A stretch of 64,000 nucleotides of DNA, from positions 5,766,001 through 5,830,000 of the forward strand of contig CM062379.1 in the NCBI GenBank assembly GCA_031310005.1, written 5' to 3'. The stretch is from Dactylellina haptotyla. Taxonomy: Eukaryota > Ascomycota > Orbiliomycetes > Orbiliales > Orbiliaceae. The translations under genes and the position numbers were made by a program. This document shows, one piece after another, positions 11,723 through 24,654 of the stretch (within the stretch, counting starts at the first letter, position 1; each line of letters starts with the position of its first letter). Below the pieces are notes generated by a model. It did not search any database. It was not told where the DNA came from and saw only the letters and a list, made by a program, of their open reading frames with translations.

Positions 11723-12522
11723 ATTTATTAGAATAGGAGAGTCGACTTCGGCGATTTAATGGCGCGTAATTTGAATTGCTGAAATTCTGTATGCAAATTG
11801 GCTGTCCTTCAACTACCTAAGTACTTAAGCAATTAATAAAATAGAATTTTCTACCTCGACAGTTCAATTGGCGGGATACCAATAGGACTACCGTATCGAT
11901 CTACGGCGAAACCTATCTGTTTAAGTATTTATTTGCCATAACCACAGAGCTGCGGAGTAAAAAAAACAAATCTATGTGGGTCTAGTTGTCGAGGTCACCA
12001 CAATATTGCGATTTATGTTATAGTCTTGGAGCCCCTACCCAGTTTGCGGATGTTTGCTTGCCTTTCCTGTTATCTTAACTGTTTTAGGGATGGTCTTTTT
12101 TCCTCCTTCTTTCCACATTGCATATGACGAATTTCTCTTGCCCTTGAAGTCTCGATGCTTTCGGCAACTACCTCTCCATTCTAATTCTTAGCGTTGAACA
12201 TCATGACTCTTGCCCCAGGTTCAAATATCAAAGATTTGCCCTGTGACACCTGGCCCCAACAGTTTTCAAAGGCCTACAACACAGGGACAGCATTTGCAGG
12301 CGTGGGTGTGCTTGGTCTCGCAAGCAAGGCAACGAAAATCGGTGCGCTCAAATTACAACAACAACACTACCGGCTGGCAACTTGGTCTCGGACAGTCTTG
12401 TAACTAGTAAACTAGACCTTAGACTGAGACGACAAACACGGGGCTTTTAAAGTCTTGGACAGGTGTTTACGAGGAAGATAATATCTTGTGATAACCATTA
12501 GGTTGATGATAAGAAGTTGTTT

Positions 12523-12598
<76 letters not shown>

Positions 12599-14222
12599 AT
12601 TGATTATATTATATAGCAGCTAGTAGTTTGAATTCAACTTAACTTTATGGTTTCGTCTGTATTCCATCATCTATAATTCCTTAGAGAAAGCTCATCAATC
12701 TAAATTATTATATAGTTAGTCTAGAGTCTTCGAGTGAGCAAGTTTGAATTCGACGACGATAATATTTTTTGCGTAGGAGCTTTTTTTATCGCTAGAAGTG
12801 TGCGTAGTTTATGCGATCCAGGATCGATGGGCTGGAATTACAATATGGTATAAATTTTGTACAATGTTTTTAGGTTTATAACCGCGAGACTAGTGTATAA
12901 TAATGTTAACTATTTTTCACAGATTCAAAAACTGGTCCCGCCACTCCTATTCTATTCCCTTTAGATCGAATATCAAGCCGTCTGTCTTTTGCATTGGATG
13001 ACCGAATTATTTTGCGTAATTTCATACATAGCTCGTGTTCCAAGAATATCATCTAAGTAAGGACACTCACTCATATTGAAATAAGAAATAATATCTGCTA
13101 ATTACTTTCGTTGTACTGTTATAGTTGTAATGATGGATACTCGACATTGATTTCTCATACAACTCGTAGTATCGAAATATCTTCATTTGGCGTGGACAGT
13201 GGTGGTCATTGATTATAGCGTTAACTACGACGAGAATGCATTAATAAAAGACTAGCCTAAGTTTCGATTGGTGGATTCAAAAAGTTGCCCATTGTTTGGA
13301 ATATTGAGTCTGCACAATCTCGACATTGTGAAATTCTACAACCTTTGAGTAACCGCATCCCAAAACTATTTTGTATAATTCGCTGCGTACGAACAAACTT
13401 AGGTGGGCCAGTCTTTTTCACGGTGGCGAAGGTTGCATCGGAGATAGCTCACGCGAATACGAGTAGGAGCTCTGAATGGCGTTAATAAAATGGTGAGATA
13501 AAGTGTTGGAGTGGAGCGTTGAAGCTGGAATTTAAACCCCAAAATTTCATATGATTGTAGTAGCCAATTATGACAATAGAATTCGTCGCGGCCCACGGGT
13601 GGAATCTGCACCTAGAGGCGCTTCGGAATATAGTCGATCCACAATCCTGCAGTTATTTGTTGTATAGCCATAATAGGAAAGAGGTTTGTGCGCACAACTG
13701 CTGATGTTAGGCTCTGATTGCCAAAATAGGAAAAACTGCGGGTCGCTCAAACCCGACTTTTGCCTGCGGGCCGTAGATTGACGGGCACTTTCTGCTGATA
13801 GTTCGCACTGAGTTTACCTAGCGAAATAATACTCTTAACACAAACGTTAATAGCCGAGCGAGAAGAATGCGATCTAGAGCAGCTGCAGGGAAGATGCAAT
13901 ATATTAGGTAGCTCAATATATGCACATGTGATCCAAAGCCTTAGCTATAGTCGAACAAACACACATCAGGTAATGAAAACATCATGGGTGGAGCTAGAAG
14001 GTGCAGAAATTATACAAGGATGCTTATCAATTGAAATTTCGGGTCTGAAAAGAAATCTCGTTTTGCTCAACGTTTCATTTGTAGGCAGCTACCTTGTTGT
14101 AGAATTTCATTATATACCGAGTAGCTGGCACAGCTTGGAAAATAGATTTATTTTGTTAAAGTTCCAGAGACTTCTTGAGCCTCTTTATTATAGGCGTATC
14201 TCTTTGTCTATTTCAAGCCAAG
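11723..14222. other. 2.5-kb AT-rich intergenic region
   Basis: No supported gene lies between the DUF1479 start and the transporter start. Two overlapping open frames near 12194-12407 and several others below 103 codons show no family features. The clearest structure is the CT microsatellite at 12528-12595. The final part should hold the sugar transporter promoter. Confidence 0.5.
12528..12595. repeat. (CT)n microsatellite, about 34 units
   Basis: An uninterrupted run of CT dinucleotides directly follows a T tract (about 12519-12527). It lies in intergenic DNA and is likely to vary in length between strains. Confidence 0.95.
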
Positions 14223-15990
14223 ATGTATCGATTTGAGCGGCAATGTGTTTCGAAGTTGGTCCCAGCCAACCCTAAATTATTGACAACCTTGCTAGTCGCC
14301 GTTGCGGTTGTCAATTCAGCGGTAAGCAGCTAAATTTGTATTGAAGTTACATGGGCTCTCATAATTCTAATTATCCTAGACCCTGGGTTACGATGCAAGC
14401 GTGATGAATGGACTTTCCATTCTTCCTTCGTACACGGAATATTTTCATCTTAACGATGCGACGACAGGCCTGAACAACGCGGCCGTGTGGATGGGATCTA
14501 TTCTAGGTCTCGCCGTCGTCCAGCCAATCCCCGATAAATTCGGTCGCAAAAACGGCATTCTCGTCGCAACAATAATTACCGTTATCGGTATAGTTTTGCA
14601 AGCTGCCGCCCAAAACATCGCCATGTTTGTCATTGCTAGGATGATTATCGGGTTTGGCACAATCTTGAGCAATGTTTCGGCGCCTCCTCTGCTCGCAGAA
14701 CTACTCCCACCAAGAAGTAGGAGTTATGTTTTGGGAATATTCTTTTCTTGCTTCTACGTAGGAGGACTGCTATCAGCTATAATAAATTATGGGAGCCAGA
14801 ATATCCAATCCACGTGGGCTTGGAGATTGCCATCGTTATTACAATTTATTCCAAGTCTAATCGCCATTGCATTCTTGCCTTTTATCCCAGAGTCTCCGCG
14901 CTGGCTTATTGCTAATAACCAGAAGGAGCATGCTGTTGAGGTTTTGGCAATTCTGAGTGGCGATGACAGCGAAGAGATATTACAACGTGCAAGGGAATCT
15001 ATGAAAGATATCAAGACAATCATTGCCAGAGAAGAGGCTGCTTACCCTAAAAATCCGTGGAGGGAGTTTATTTCAACACCGGCGAATAGGAAGCGTCTAT
15101 ATATTCTCATCATATTTGGTGCTATGCTTGAGACTATGGGAAACTTCATTGTTTCGTAAGTTATCTAATGAGGGGAGGAAGAATCGCTTGACAGTTGGTG
15201 GTAGATAAACTAACTCCGGAAATACTAGGTATTATCTCACTCGTATTCTCTCTCAAGCAGGGGTCACGGATCCAAATAGACAAAATCAGATTAATGTTAT
15301 TATCCAATGCTGGTCCTTTATTGTTGCAGTCATTGGAAGTTTCATGTTGGACATCATCGGCCGACGTATTCAAACTCTAGTTGGAACCGTGGGCATGGCT
15401 CTCATGTTATATCTGCTGGGTGGTCTGATAAAAGGTACGAAACAATCGTCGTTCATATTCTCAACTTATCACTAAATTTAAATTTCAGCATACGGAGACA
15501 GCACTGATCCTGCCAAGAATTATGGAATCATCGCGGTCATCTTTCTTTTCCAAGGGTTCTACGCGTTTTCTATTACACCGATGACAAGTTTATATCCAAC
15601 TGAGATCTGCCAGTATAAGCTTAGAGCTGCGGGATCGGTAATATTGAGATTAATTGATAACTCCCTAGGGTATGTGTCGTCTAATTACGATATAACGCCC
15701 CAAGAACACACCTGAAACTAATCATTTATACTAATTTTAGACTCGCGGCATCGTTCTCGCTGTCCTTTGCCATGTCGGATCTTGGATGGAAGTTTTATTT
15801 GATGAATGCCTCCTGGAATCTGGTATTTGCTGTGCTAGTTTACTTCTTCTTCATTGAAACCAAGGGCCTACAGCTAGAGGAGATTGCAGTCAAATTCGGA
15901 GACGATCTGGGGCTAGATAGCACAGGAGGTTCGTCCACTGATATTGGGAAAGCAAACGTGCATGTGGAAGCGACAGCGAAAGACATTTAG
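14223..15990 (+). CDS. MFS sugar transporter, 503 aa
   Basis: Plasma-membrane sugar/H+ symporter-like protein of the major facilitator superfamily. Exons are 14223..14321, 14380..15155, 15229..15434, 15489..15669 and 15741..15990, closing in phase. Family signatures are in order: GYDASVMNG in the first membrane segment (about 36-44), PDKFGRKNG in loop 2-3 (about 84-92), PESPRWLI at about 203, GRRIQTLVG in the second half, and ETKG at about 460 near the end. Alternating hydrophobic segments fit 12 membrane spans. Hexose, disaccharide and quinate carriers share these motifs, so the substrate is not assignable. A complete, normal-length gene. It stands near the NmrA-like gene, with no evidence of co-regulation. 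Confidence 0.92.
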
Positions 15991-17000
15991 ATTATATTTC
16001 TAATGATTTGCATATTGCATTAATCTATTGTATGGGAAGCAAAGGACCCGGGGTGTATAGGAGTCAGGCAGTCAACTGGTCTCTGTGCGAGTTTGTGTTA
16101 AATTTGGTTGTGACGCACAATACAAGAGTGAGAATCTGTAATGTTGTATTTTCTAATTGGGATGGCGAGATTTTCGCACTGACTCACAACAAGCTTCGCA
16201 CATATTGTGTCCGTAATCACTCTAGTTGTCAATCAGGCCGGCTTTTTTATTCCACCGTCGCCAGTATCTCACATGGAATCGGGCAATCTATTTAAATTCG
16301 TTAGAGGTGGTGTCATTACGCAGAATCTAATCGAATCTCCAGACATTTCCCCGATCAGATATCGTCGCTAGATGTTGTCTCGGACGAGAAGGACAAATTT
16401 TGACGCTAGTTGGCATTATTCAGCAGTGGCTTTATCTTGGGGTGGCATCGAACTGGACAGCTGAGTAACAAATGAAACCGGTTGTGTTGCCCTCTTCCTT
16501 GATCTCGGCCGATAAGTGTGGCAGCGAACTGATTTGATTGGCTCAGACGCATTTTCGACAGGGTTCATGTTGTGGTGCCATGGTTGGCGACATTCCAGGA
16601 ACAAGTCGCAAGTCGGGTTCGTAATAGTATCGGCGGAGACAACAGAAGGAATTAAGTTCAAGCTCCCTAACGCCATCGGATGTTCGAAACCGATTCTAAG
16701 ATACTACGACATTACGGTTTGTAGATTACCAGCCGAGCGCTCGCAACAGGAAGATCGACCTCCTTTTTGTATAAAAGCCCGCGACAGTGCCTGTATCCAT
16801 CTTTCCGATTTCAGTATCACAACAACATTCACCTATTCTTCGTAAAGACTATATTCCACACAAAAATTTCAGCCAATATATTAAACACGCAAGTAAAACT
16901 AAATATTCTATAAACCGAATAAGAAAAATTTACACAACAACTCTCAAATATTTACAAATTGACTCTACCAATTCGATCAACGTTGAAGTATCAGATTGAA
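15991..17000. other. Intergenic region between transporter and NmrA-like gene
   Basis: About 1 kb. It contains the transporter 3' UTR and, at its right end, a promoter with a TATA box for the NmrA-like gene. Open frames on both strands show no family traits. Confidence 0.5.
16770..16777 (+). promoter_or_regulatory. TATA box of the NmrA-like gene
   Basis: TATAAAAG lies about 230 bases upstream of the ATG at 17001. An A/C-rich, CA-repeat-like leader follows, typical of a fungal 5' UTR. The sequence match is exact; use as a promoter is inferred. Confidence 0.55.
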
Positions 17001-17998
17001 ATGTCGAAGACAATTCTTATCAGCGGAGTAACTGGTAAGTAAACTTCCGAGGATTCTTCAAATTCACTTTCTGTCGATATATAGCTCACTGGTTTCTTTT
17101 CAATTACAGGCCAACAAGGAGGCGCTCTCCTCCAGGCACTTCAGTCTTATCCCGAGTACCCAAATCTTTCAATCCGTGCTATTGTCCGCGATCCAGTAGC
17201 TGCTTCCAAAAAGTTCGGTTCTGCAGGAATCTCATTTCACAAAGCAAACCTTACCGACAAAGCTTCACTCGAATCTGCAATGGCTGGGGTGGATACCGCC
17301 TTTCTCGTCACAATACCTCGTCCAAACGCAGAAGCAGAAGTTACACAGGGTAAAACATTTATTGATGCCGCCAAAGCAGCTGGTGTCAAGTATATTGTTT
17401 TCTCGTCTGTTGGGTCTGCGGAAAGAGACACTGGAGTTCCACATTTCGATTCGAAGCGGGAGGTTGAGAAATATCTGGCCGACTCGGGCATTTCTTACTC
17501 TATCATTCGACCCGTCGCGTTTATGGACGGGCTTCCGTTACAGGGTGCCGGTCGGTTCTTCGCATTGGGAATATTTAAAGCGACATTGAAAGGCAATAAG
17601 ATTCAACTTATCGCAGTAAAGGATATTGGTATCTGGCTTGCGAAAGCTATAATGGACCCTCAGGGTTGGAAGGGCAAAGAAGTGGAGCTTGCAGGCGATA
17701 ATCTGAATGTGACGGAGATTCTCGACGTTTATGAGAAGGTCCAAGGTTCTAGGCCATGGGTTGCTTGGTTGCCTCTTTTCCTTATCAACTTGATGCTTCC
17801 AAAAGATTTCTCCTTGATGTTTAAGGTAAGTGTCCGTTTTCTTTTATACTAAACCTCCAAGGAATAGAATGCTAACTATTGAACTAGTTTTTCCACGAGG
17901 ATGGATACAAGGCCAATATTCCGGAATTGAAGAAGACCCACCGCGAACTTATGTCATTCGAGGATTATTTGTTAGAACAATCTAAAAAGACAAATTAA
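17001..17998 (+). CDS. NmrA-like NAD(P)-binding protein, 286 aa
   Basis: An atypical short-chain dehydrogenase fold of the NmrA/HSCARG group. Members sense redox cofactors or act as oxidoreductases. Exons are 17001..17034, 17110..17825 and 17888..17998. The N-terminus gives the Rossmann glycine motif GVTGQQGG at residues 9-16 (G9, G12, G15). VKYIVFSSVGSAER and SIIRPVAFMDG follow in the places usual for NmrA-like proteins. The classical SDR Tyr-xxx-Lys pair is not evident, favouring a sensor or non-standard reductase. The gene converges on the LysM gene: their stops are only about 100 bases apart, so the 3' UTRs must meet or overlap. Confidence 0.9.
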
Positions 17999-18097
17999 AG
18001 CTCAAAGAAATCAATAACAGGCACAAATAACCCTACATATATGTACATCCCCTCTAATGTATAATAGAAAAAAGTTTGCACCAAAATAATATACAGT

Positions 18098-20783
18098 CTA
18101 CTTCTTATCAATAAAAGGAAGATTATTCCGTACGCACACCGTCCGTGAAACGTCAAAATAATAATATATCCAGGGCTCACAGATAGATGGACAAATTTTA
18201 TTATCGCACGTCCGGACTTCCTGTTGTGGCCACGGGTTCGGCCAAGTACCAGTAACCTTACCATCAAAATCGCTAGTATACCCAATCGTAACAGAGCTAG
18301 TAATACTGTTCTCTTTGTACCGCCCACAATTAGGCTTTCCTGGAGGACATTCCATCGTAACACTACACCACCAACGGCCACCATATGCTGGGTAAGGTAT
18401 ATCGACAAAATACTCCCAGTGGCTTGAGATAATACCTGGGAACGGCGGAGATTTGTATTTAATTGAGCTTGCACTTATGTATGATTGAGGTGGGCGATTA
18501 TTTATTCCGTCGAGAGGGCCCCAAGCGTCGTATGTAGTATCGCAATAGTATTCTCTACCAGGTGATGACACATTGAATCCACAGCCTTGATATTGGTGAC
18601 TTCTAAAATCGATAGCTCCACCGTGGTCGACGCATAAGGGCACTCCTTTGTAATACCCGGAAGTTTGTGTTGGAATGGTTCGTATGAAAGTTGGAGTGGT
18701 GGCAACTGTGACTGTCGTTCCAGGTGGGGTTCTCGTGCTCGTTCGCGATGACGAACTTGATGTTGATGTTGAACAAGTTGTAGTGGGCAGAACCGACACC
18801 ATTGGGTTAAATTCAATTTGGTCTATTACTTCTCCTGTGTATAGATTCCATTCTGCGAATCCGAATACCACTGGGGAGTCAATTGGAACCAATGAGACAA
18901 CGGCTACGTCCATAGTAAGTTTGTTAGGTGGTGGTGAGCAGAGTGCTTTCGATAGAGTTCCGTTGGTCAAGTCGTCTAGCTTTTTAAGCTTGTTAATTCC
19001 GGTGCAAACTGCGAGCATTGTATCTACCGCCTCCAAACACGCTGCAACGGCTACAGGTGTTCCCAGGATGGCTAAAAAGCAAGAAGCCCTTGTAATCAGC
19101 TTCCATTTTGTCGCCTTCGCGCATCTATCGACAATTTGACTAGATGCCACGGCCTTGCAGCCATAGTTATTGGCGAGATTTACAACTCTTGGGAAAGCGC
19201 AGCCGTTCGTGTATATTGCCTCATCCCACTCGTTTAAAGATTTTGTTTCCCCTTCAGGAGGTGGTATAAGACCTGCTGGACGTATTAGCATCAACATGTT
19301 AGATAAGCCTTTTTTTTATCCCCAAATACATACCTCCAAGATACTGAGCGGGATCGTATGTACAATAGAGAATTGGAGTTAAGCCCGACAGCTTTCCTCC
19401 ACACCTATCACTAACTGTAACTTTGACACCAAAAGATGGCGGATCGACGTAGGTTGCATCTGGGACCAGTTTAGGTACATTGCGTTTGACAGGGCTGCTA
19501 GCGCAGTTTGACCTCAGAACGCCAACCGTTTCATCATCATGAATCAACAAATTTGTTCCATCCGGAAGAATCGCGGTAATATAATCTGGGAAATTCTGCC
19601 AGTCGTAAAGGACGTTATAACGTCCTCCAGCGGAACTACTATCAATATCGACAGAAAACCCAGTTAACTGTGCTGTTTCATTATTCCCGTTGATGTACCC
19701 AACAAAAGAGGGTGGGATGTCTTCATAGACCTGCCCACCTGCCATGTGCAGCTGAGGACTTCCAGTGGGCTCATAAGATTTGCAAGTGGCGGTAAATGTT
19801 GAAACAGAAGCGGTAGTCGTAACGGTAGTCGTAACGGTCGAGATTCTAATCGAAGGGTCGATCTTGATACAAACAAAATATCCTCCAAGAATCCCAGAAC
19901 AGTTATCCTTTAATGCGGTGTTCCATTTGATCAAATTTGTGAGAGTGATTTGACTAGAAGCAGAATATCTAGAAACTATATCTTCACACTTGTCCGTGGA
20001 TCTAACATATGCCCAGCTAGTACACTGGCCGGTCTGGCCGGTTTGGATTGGGGACGGTGTGCTAATTGTCAATGTAGTCGTCGTGGTTAATTTAGTGGTC
20101 GATTTAGTGGGATCTATTTGCACACAAAGGAAATATTGTGCTTTGAGGCCGGAGCAGTTGCTATTTAATTCCGGGTTCCACTTGATCAGGTTGGAAAGTG
20201 TAATCTTTGTGGCGTCGTAGTATCTTGTGATAATTGAGTCACAAGTATCGGTGGAGCGGACATATGCCCAGCCTTTGCATTGGCTGGATTGGCCATTTTG
20301 TATTGGAGACGGAGTCACAACGGCGGCGGTCGTGGTTGTTGTCCTTGTTGTGGTTGCTGAAGGTCTTGAAGGGTCTGTTTGAACACACAAAAAATATGCC
20401 GGCTTTATCCCTTTGCAGTCGTTGTTTAGTATCGGATTCCATTTAATTAAATTGGCTTGTGTTATTTTCGTCGCGGAATAATACCGCGAGATGATGTCGC
20501 TGCATGCGTCGGTTGTTCGTACATATGCCCAACCGATGCAATTTGCAACCATGCCTGACTGGATAGGGGAAGGGGTGGAAGGAGCGGCCAAGGTTGTGGA
20601 GGCTTTCTTCGAAGTAGTCGTTATTGCTCTTTTGGCAACAATACTATTGGCATCCAGGTCGAAATACCGGCGTCCATTCTGCCTCCATGGCTCCAGATGC
20701 TCTGCTGCCGCAGTAGCTTGGGCGAGGACGAGGATGAGACCGAGGAGCCAACATATTGTACTACTGTGTTGTCGCCGTTGCAT
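18098..20783 (-). CDS. Secreted protein with three LysM modules and a Cys-rich C-terminal region, 874 aa
   Basis: Exons are 19334..20783 and 18098..19272, with the intron 19273..19333 (GTATGT...CAG). Residues 1-27 are a signal peptide; a Kex2-type KR follows at 51-52. Three near-identical LysM-like modules sit at about 82-136, 169-223 and 254-308. Each has a leading Cys, WAYVR(S/T)TD.C, then KIT..NLIKWN and a closing F.C. Thr-rich linkers starting TPSPIQ separate them. LysM modules bind chitin or peptidoglycan glycans, so the protein is likely extracellular or in the wall. No GH18 chitinase motif is present. The remaining 550 residues are Cys-rich, with a second KR and a Ser/Thr-rich linker before a final Trp/Tyr/Cys-rich region I do not recognise. 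A secreted effector or wall protein is inferred. Confidence 0.85.
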
Positions 20784-21806
20784 TGTACCGATGCGTGTGT
20801 TGTTGACGATGCAGGTGCAAGGGCGACCAACGTCGTACGTCGAGATCGCGACTGACTCGAGACTTTAATAGAGTTCAGCGCGCCGGGGGATTCTGGGGAA
20901 GCGAGTTCCGTAAACAGAATTCTAACGGGCGGTTTTAAATACCCTCGTGCGCTGTCGCATTTTCAGCCGCAAAAATCCTTCGAATCCCATGAAATCTGGC
21001 TTGCCACCATCGTGCACTAGACCCACGAGGAAGCCTCGTGTGGTTGTCGCCAAGTCGGAATTGGTCGCGCGTCGGTGGCGTACCAAGACCTGCACTGACA
21101 AATTTGATTGACTTTGGCCTCATGACGGACAGCTGGTGGGTCTGTAAACCCCGAATACGCACTCGCATACACATATAATGGAGAGCACTTGAATACTGGA
21201 TTTTCGAACTACCTAACATTTTGCTACTAATGTGAGCGGCCGTCCAGGACTAGCACTAGTTGATAGACAATGGATAAGTGGATTTGGATATGTGGGAAAT
21301 AACCCAACACTGACCAACTAGAGTACCACGGATCGGTGCGCTCAGGCAGCTATACTCAACTCGAGAAACATGACTTGGCAAAATTACTTACATGCACCTA
21401 AGGAGGCCGACGCTCTTGCGAAACTGACCCGCGCTGTTTGGAATTTAATACGCACGCCTTCATGTTTCTAATGTATACGTAGTCTCATTGCCAAACGCTG
21501 ATTTGGCTGTAAGTGTTCTCTAATTCAATGCTTCCCGATATATTTTGAGACTTGAAGGTTTGATATTTTTAGTTGGAGACTTTTGGAAGCGAGATTTATT
21601 TCGAATGCTAGAGAGGAAAATATGTAGATGTGAATTCTCTTACTACAATGCACAGAAATCGTGCCTCGCATGCGGATGAGACGAACTAAAAGGAGTTATT
21701 AACTGAGGAAACCGAGACAAAGAGGAAACAAACAAACAAAGAATTTAAGGGCTTCGGCAACAACTTTTAAGAAAAGCTAAAAAAAATCTATGAAAACATT
21801 AATAAA
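20784..21806. other. Intergenic region between LysM and tyrosinase genes
   Basis: About 1 kb holding the LysM gene promoter (left) and the tyrosinase 3' flank (right), since both genes run on the minus strand. No coding evidence. Confidence 0.5.
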
Positions 21807-24654
21807 TCAAGTGGTATCGGCGTCATCGAGAAGGCCAGCTGGCTTTTTGCTTGTAATTTCATAGTATGTGGTCCAGTTGCCAATTGCAGCACCTTCACTC
21901 AAAGCGGTAGGTATTGTAACTTCGGCCGCAGATACGGAAACTTTGAGAGACTTTACATCGGATGGGTTTAGAAATCCACCGTCGGTCTGTGACGTGTTAG
22001 TCACTGAAGGAAGCTCAAATAGTTTGGAGTATCTGTTGATTTCTTACCATTTGAACTCGCCATGTTAAATTATCTTTCAAGTATGGGATGACACTTTCGG
22101 GTGTCTAAATGCGTGTCAGTCCAGCTCAATGCCAATCATATATCTAAAATCTTACCAAATCTCGAATTTTTCCTTGTTTTGCGGATTCGATCAAGGCATT
22201 CGTGAGTGGAACGGAACCGGTAACATGGGAATTTGGTGAACAGCCGTGGCAGTTCCCTCTCTTTGAAAAAATATAGTAACTTCCTACGAAATTCGGATCG
22301 TCTGACCACTCGACCCCCTTTGTAGGCTCCCCTATGTACATATTCACGAGATACGAACCAATTGTGACGTATTTATTTATTCGAACGTTGGTGGTCCATT
22401 CGTGGTATTTGCCGTGTTTGGCGAGCTGAATTGTGTTACCAGCCCTTCCTGTCAGTGACCTTTTTGACGCTGTGATATTTTATGCCGGATTAGAAAAAGA
22501 ATTCCTTTAGCTTTTGGTAAGTTTCACATACCGCTGCCGCCTTCTCTTAATGTGCTTTGTGGTGCCGATGAGCCGTACAAGTTTTGGATTCGGGTACGAA
22601 GACGGGATCTCAGTCGATAATCCGGGACAGTACCAACATCCGCCAGCTCTGGGTAATTATATCCGAAGACTTTGTGATCTCTGACTTGCGCTGAAGTCCA
22701 GAACGCAGATTGGGTACGATGAAAAGGTTTAAGCTCGCTGTTAGCGTCTTCTATGGTCCCTGATGTGGTAGTTCGAGTTCCAAATATAGCACGTTGACTA
22801 GTAGTAAACGCATTCGGGTTCTATCGAAATATTTAATTAGACCAGCGAAATTCTCAGATGCTAACGGTGCTCCTTACGAGAGTTTGCCACATAGCAACGA
22901 TGCGGTCTCTAGATTTTGGTCATTAATTTTTATCCCTTAAAATTTTTCTGAAAGCCGGCTACCACCTACACGTTCTATCATGAAAGTTAGCACTTATCTC
23001 TTCAATAGATACGACCGACGACTTACACAATGATGAAGGACAAAAATTGGATCTTGGCTTGCGACGTCAACTACAGCCATATCTAAGATCTTTCAGCAAT
23101 TTCCCGTCGAGATGAGATTTAAATTTATATAACTTACGACCATTGCCTCCAACAACGCCCTATAATTGGGTTAGTCATGAAAATGGATACTGGAGCAGGA
23201 TTACATCAATACTCACATGGACTAAGTCGTGGATCGACTCTATAGAGTCCTGATTTCCCGAGTTACCACCATTCCAAGCCTTATTCGAGAATACGTTATA
23301 TTCGTGTTGATAATTAAGAATGTTGAAGACTCGATTTCGGAGCCTAACCCATCTAGTTAGCCAAGCTTTGAAGCTTAGAATTATTGAACATACGAAGCCT
23401 GATTTGCTGCCATCTGCCGGTTCACCTCTGCAGGGTTTGAGTTACCGCTTCCATCGGGTTGCCGCAGAGTTCGAGGCCACGCGTTAAACTAGTGAGAAGA
23501 ATACTGTAAGCAGGCTATCCTCCAGCCAATTTCGAACACTAAGTTTCTACTCACAGGGGCGTAAGGGAAGAATGAAGGGCTAAATGGATGGAAGGCATAG
23601 CTGTATAGCGGATTATCGATTTCAACAAACCCTTGAGGTTTCTCGACGGATACTCGCGGCCTGTTTCCGATGATATCAGGGACCTGTCCATTGCTCGCCC
23701 AATCCCAATAACTAGATGCACCGTGACATCGATTAGTGTTTATGCGGAAGACTTGAGATGAAGAAAAATATATACATACGGTAGTCTGAATTTACTGGCA
23801 GCAGCAACATATCGATTTCGGGCTTGGCCTGCCGGGTATTGATTCGCTAGGTTTCTCATAATGCCACCCAGAATTTGCTATATACGTCAGTCGGGGAAGA
23901 AATGTAGTCGAAACGAAGGAATCTATACCTCGTATGCTGCTAGGTATGGCCGATGCCAGGTTGGAAATAGAATGGAAGCCTGAGGTAGAAGGTTAGATAT
24001 TTTCCATGGTCAACGTTAAGTCAGGATCAACTGACGTGGGTGCAATATCCGGATCCAGTATTCGGGCCATCAACACCGCTGCGAGCAGTTAGTTACCGCC
24101 TCGAAATGCATTCATGTGCTTGAAAAACTTACTCCCATGGTACGTATGGTCCTCCGTGGATGCCTAAGTCCTAGGTCAACAATTATATACGGACGACTCT
24201 TCTGACTGGTAATCCTCGCACCTGCTATTTGAAAGAAAGAATCTCGTGCATTCTGATCCTTCGCCTGCATAGCCTCAAGCCCGCATAGAAAAAGATTCAA
24301 GAGGTCGGCATCCGCAGCAAAGGTGTTCCATTCCTGTCTGAGTTGAACTCCGTTGTCGTTAATCCCAGTGACTATGAAAAATCCGCTCTGTCGTTTTTCC
24401 AATATATTCTCTTCGTCATCGTCAATGTCTCCAGGGAAGTCAGCGGCACTAGCGACTATAGAATCCTGGCTGACGCCAAGTGGGTATAGAAATTCTGGTA
24501 GACGTTCAGTCCAAAGCAAACCCGAAGAAACGATAAGCTTCCCGAATCCAGCCAGGAATAGTATTATGCAAAGAGAGATGGCGGCTGCGGAAGCGCAGCG
24601 CATCGTTGGCCGTCTCGCACGAGGGTTTTCGGTATAGCCTTTCTTGTCCATCAT
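21807..24654 (-). CDS. Membrane-anchored tyrosinase, 16 exons, 665 aa
   Basis: Type-3 copper oxidase, which oxidises phenols to quinones in melanin or secondary metabolism. Exons in coding order: 24222..24654, 24133..24163, 24036..24078, 23929..23979, 23780..23877, 23555..23711, 23394..23488, 23217..23352, 23138..23159, 23027..23082, 22970..22974, 22878..22908, 22532..22820, 22156..22469, 22048..22104, 21807..21986. All phases close. CuA ligands are H147 (IHGGPY), H169 in YCTH with C167 as the usual thioether partner, and H178 (PTWHRP). CuB has H344 and H348 (HDLVH) and H372/H373 in FVLHHCNVDR. A hydrophobic segment at about 20-38, without a classical signal peptide, suggests a type II anchor. 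A Kex2-like KR at 87-88 could release the enzyme. I start at the ATG at 24654; upstream in-frame codons lack an ATG. The 5-nt exon is needed to rebuild HHCNVDR. Confidence 0.88.
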
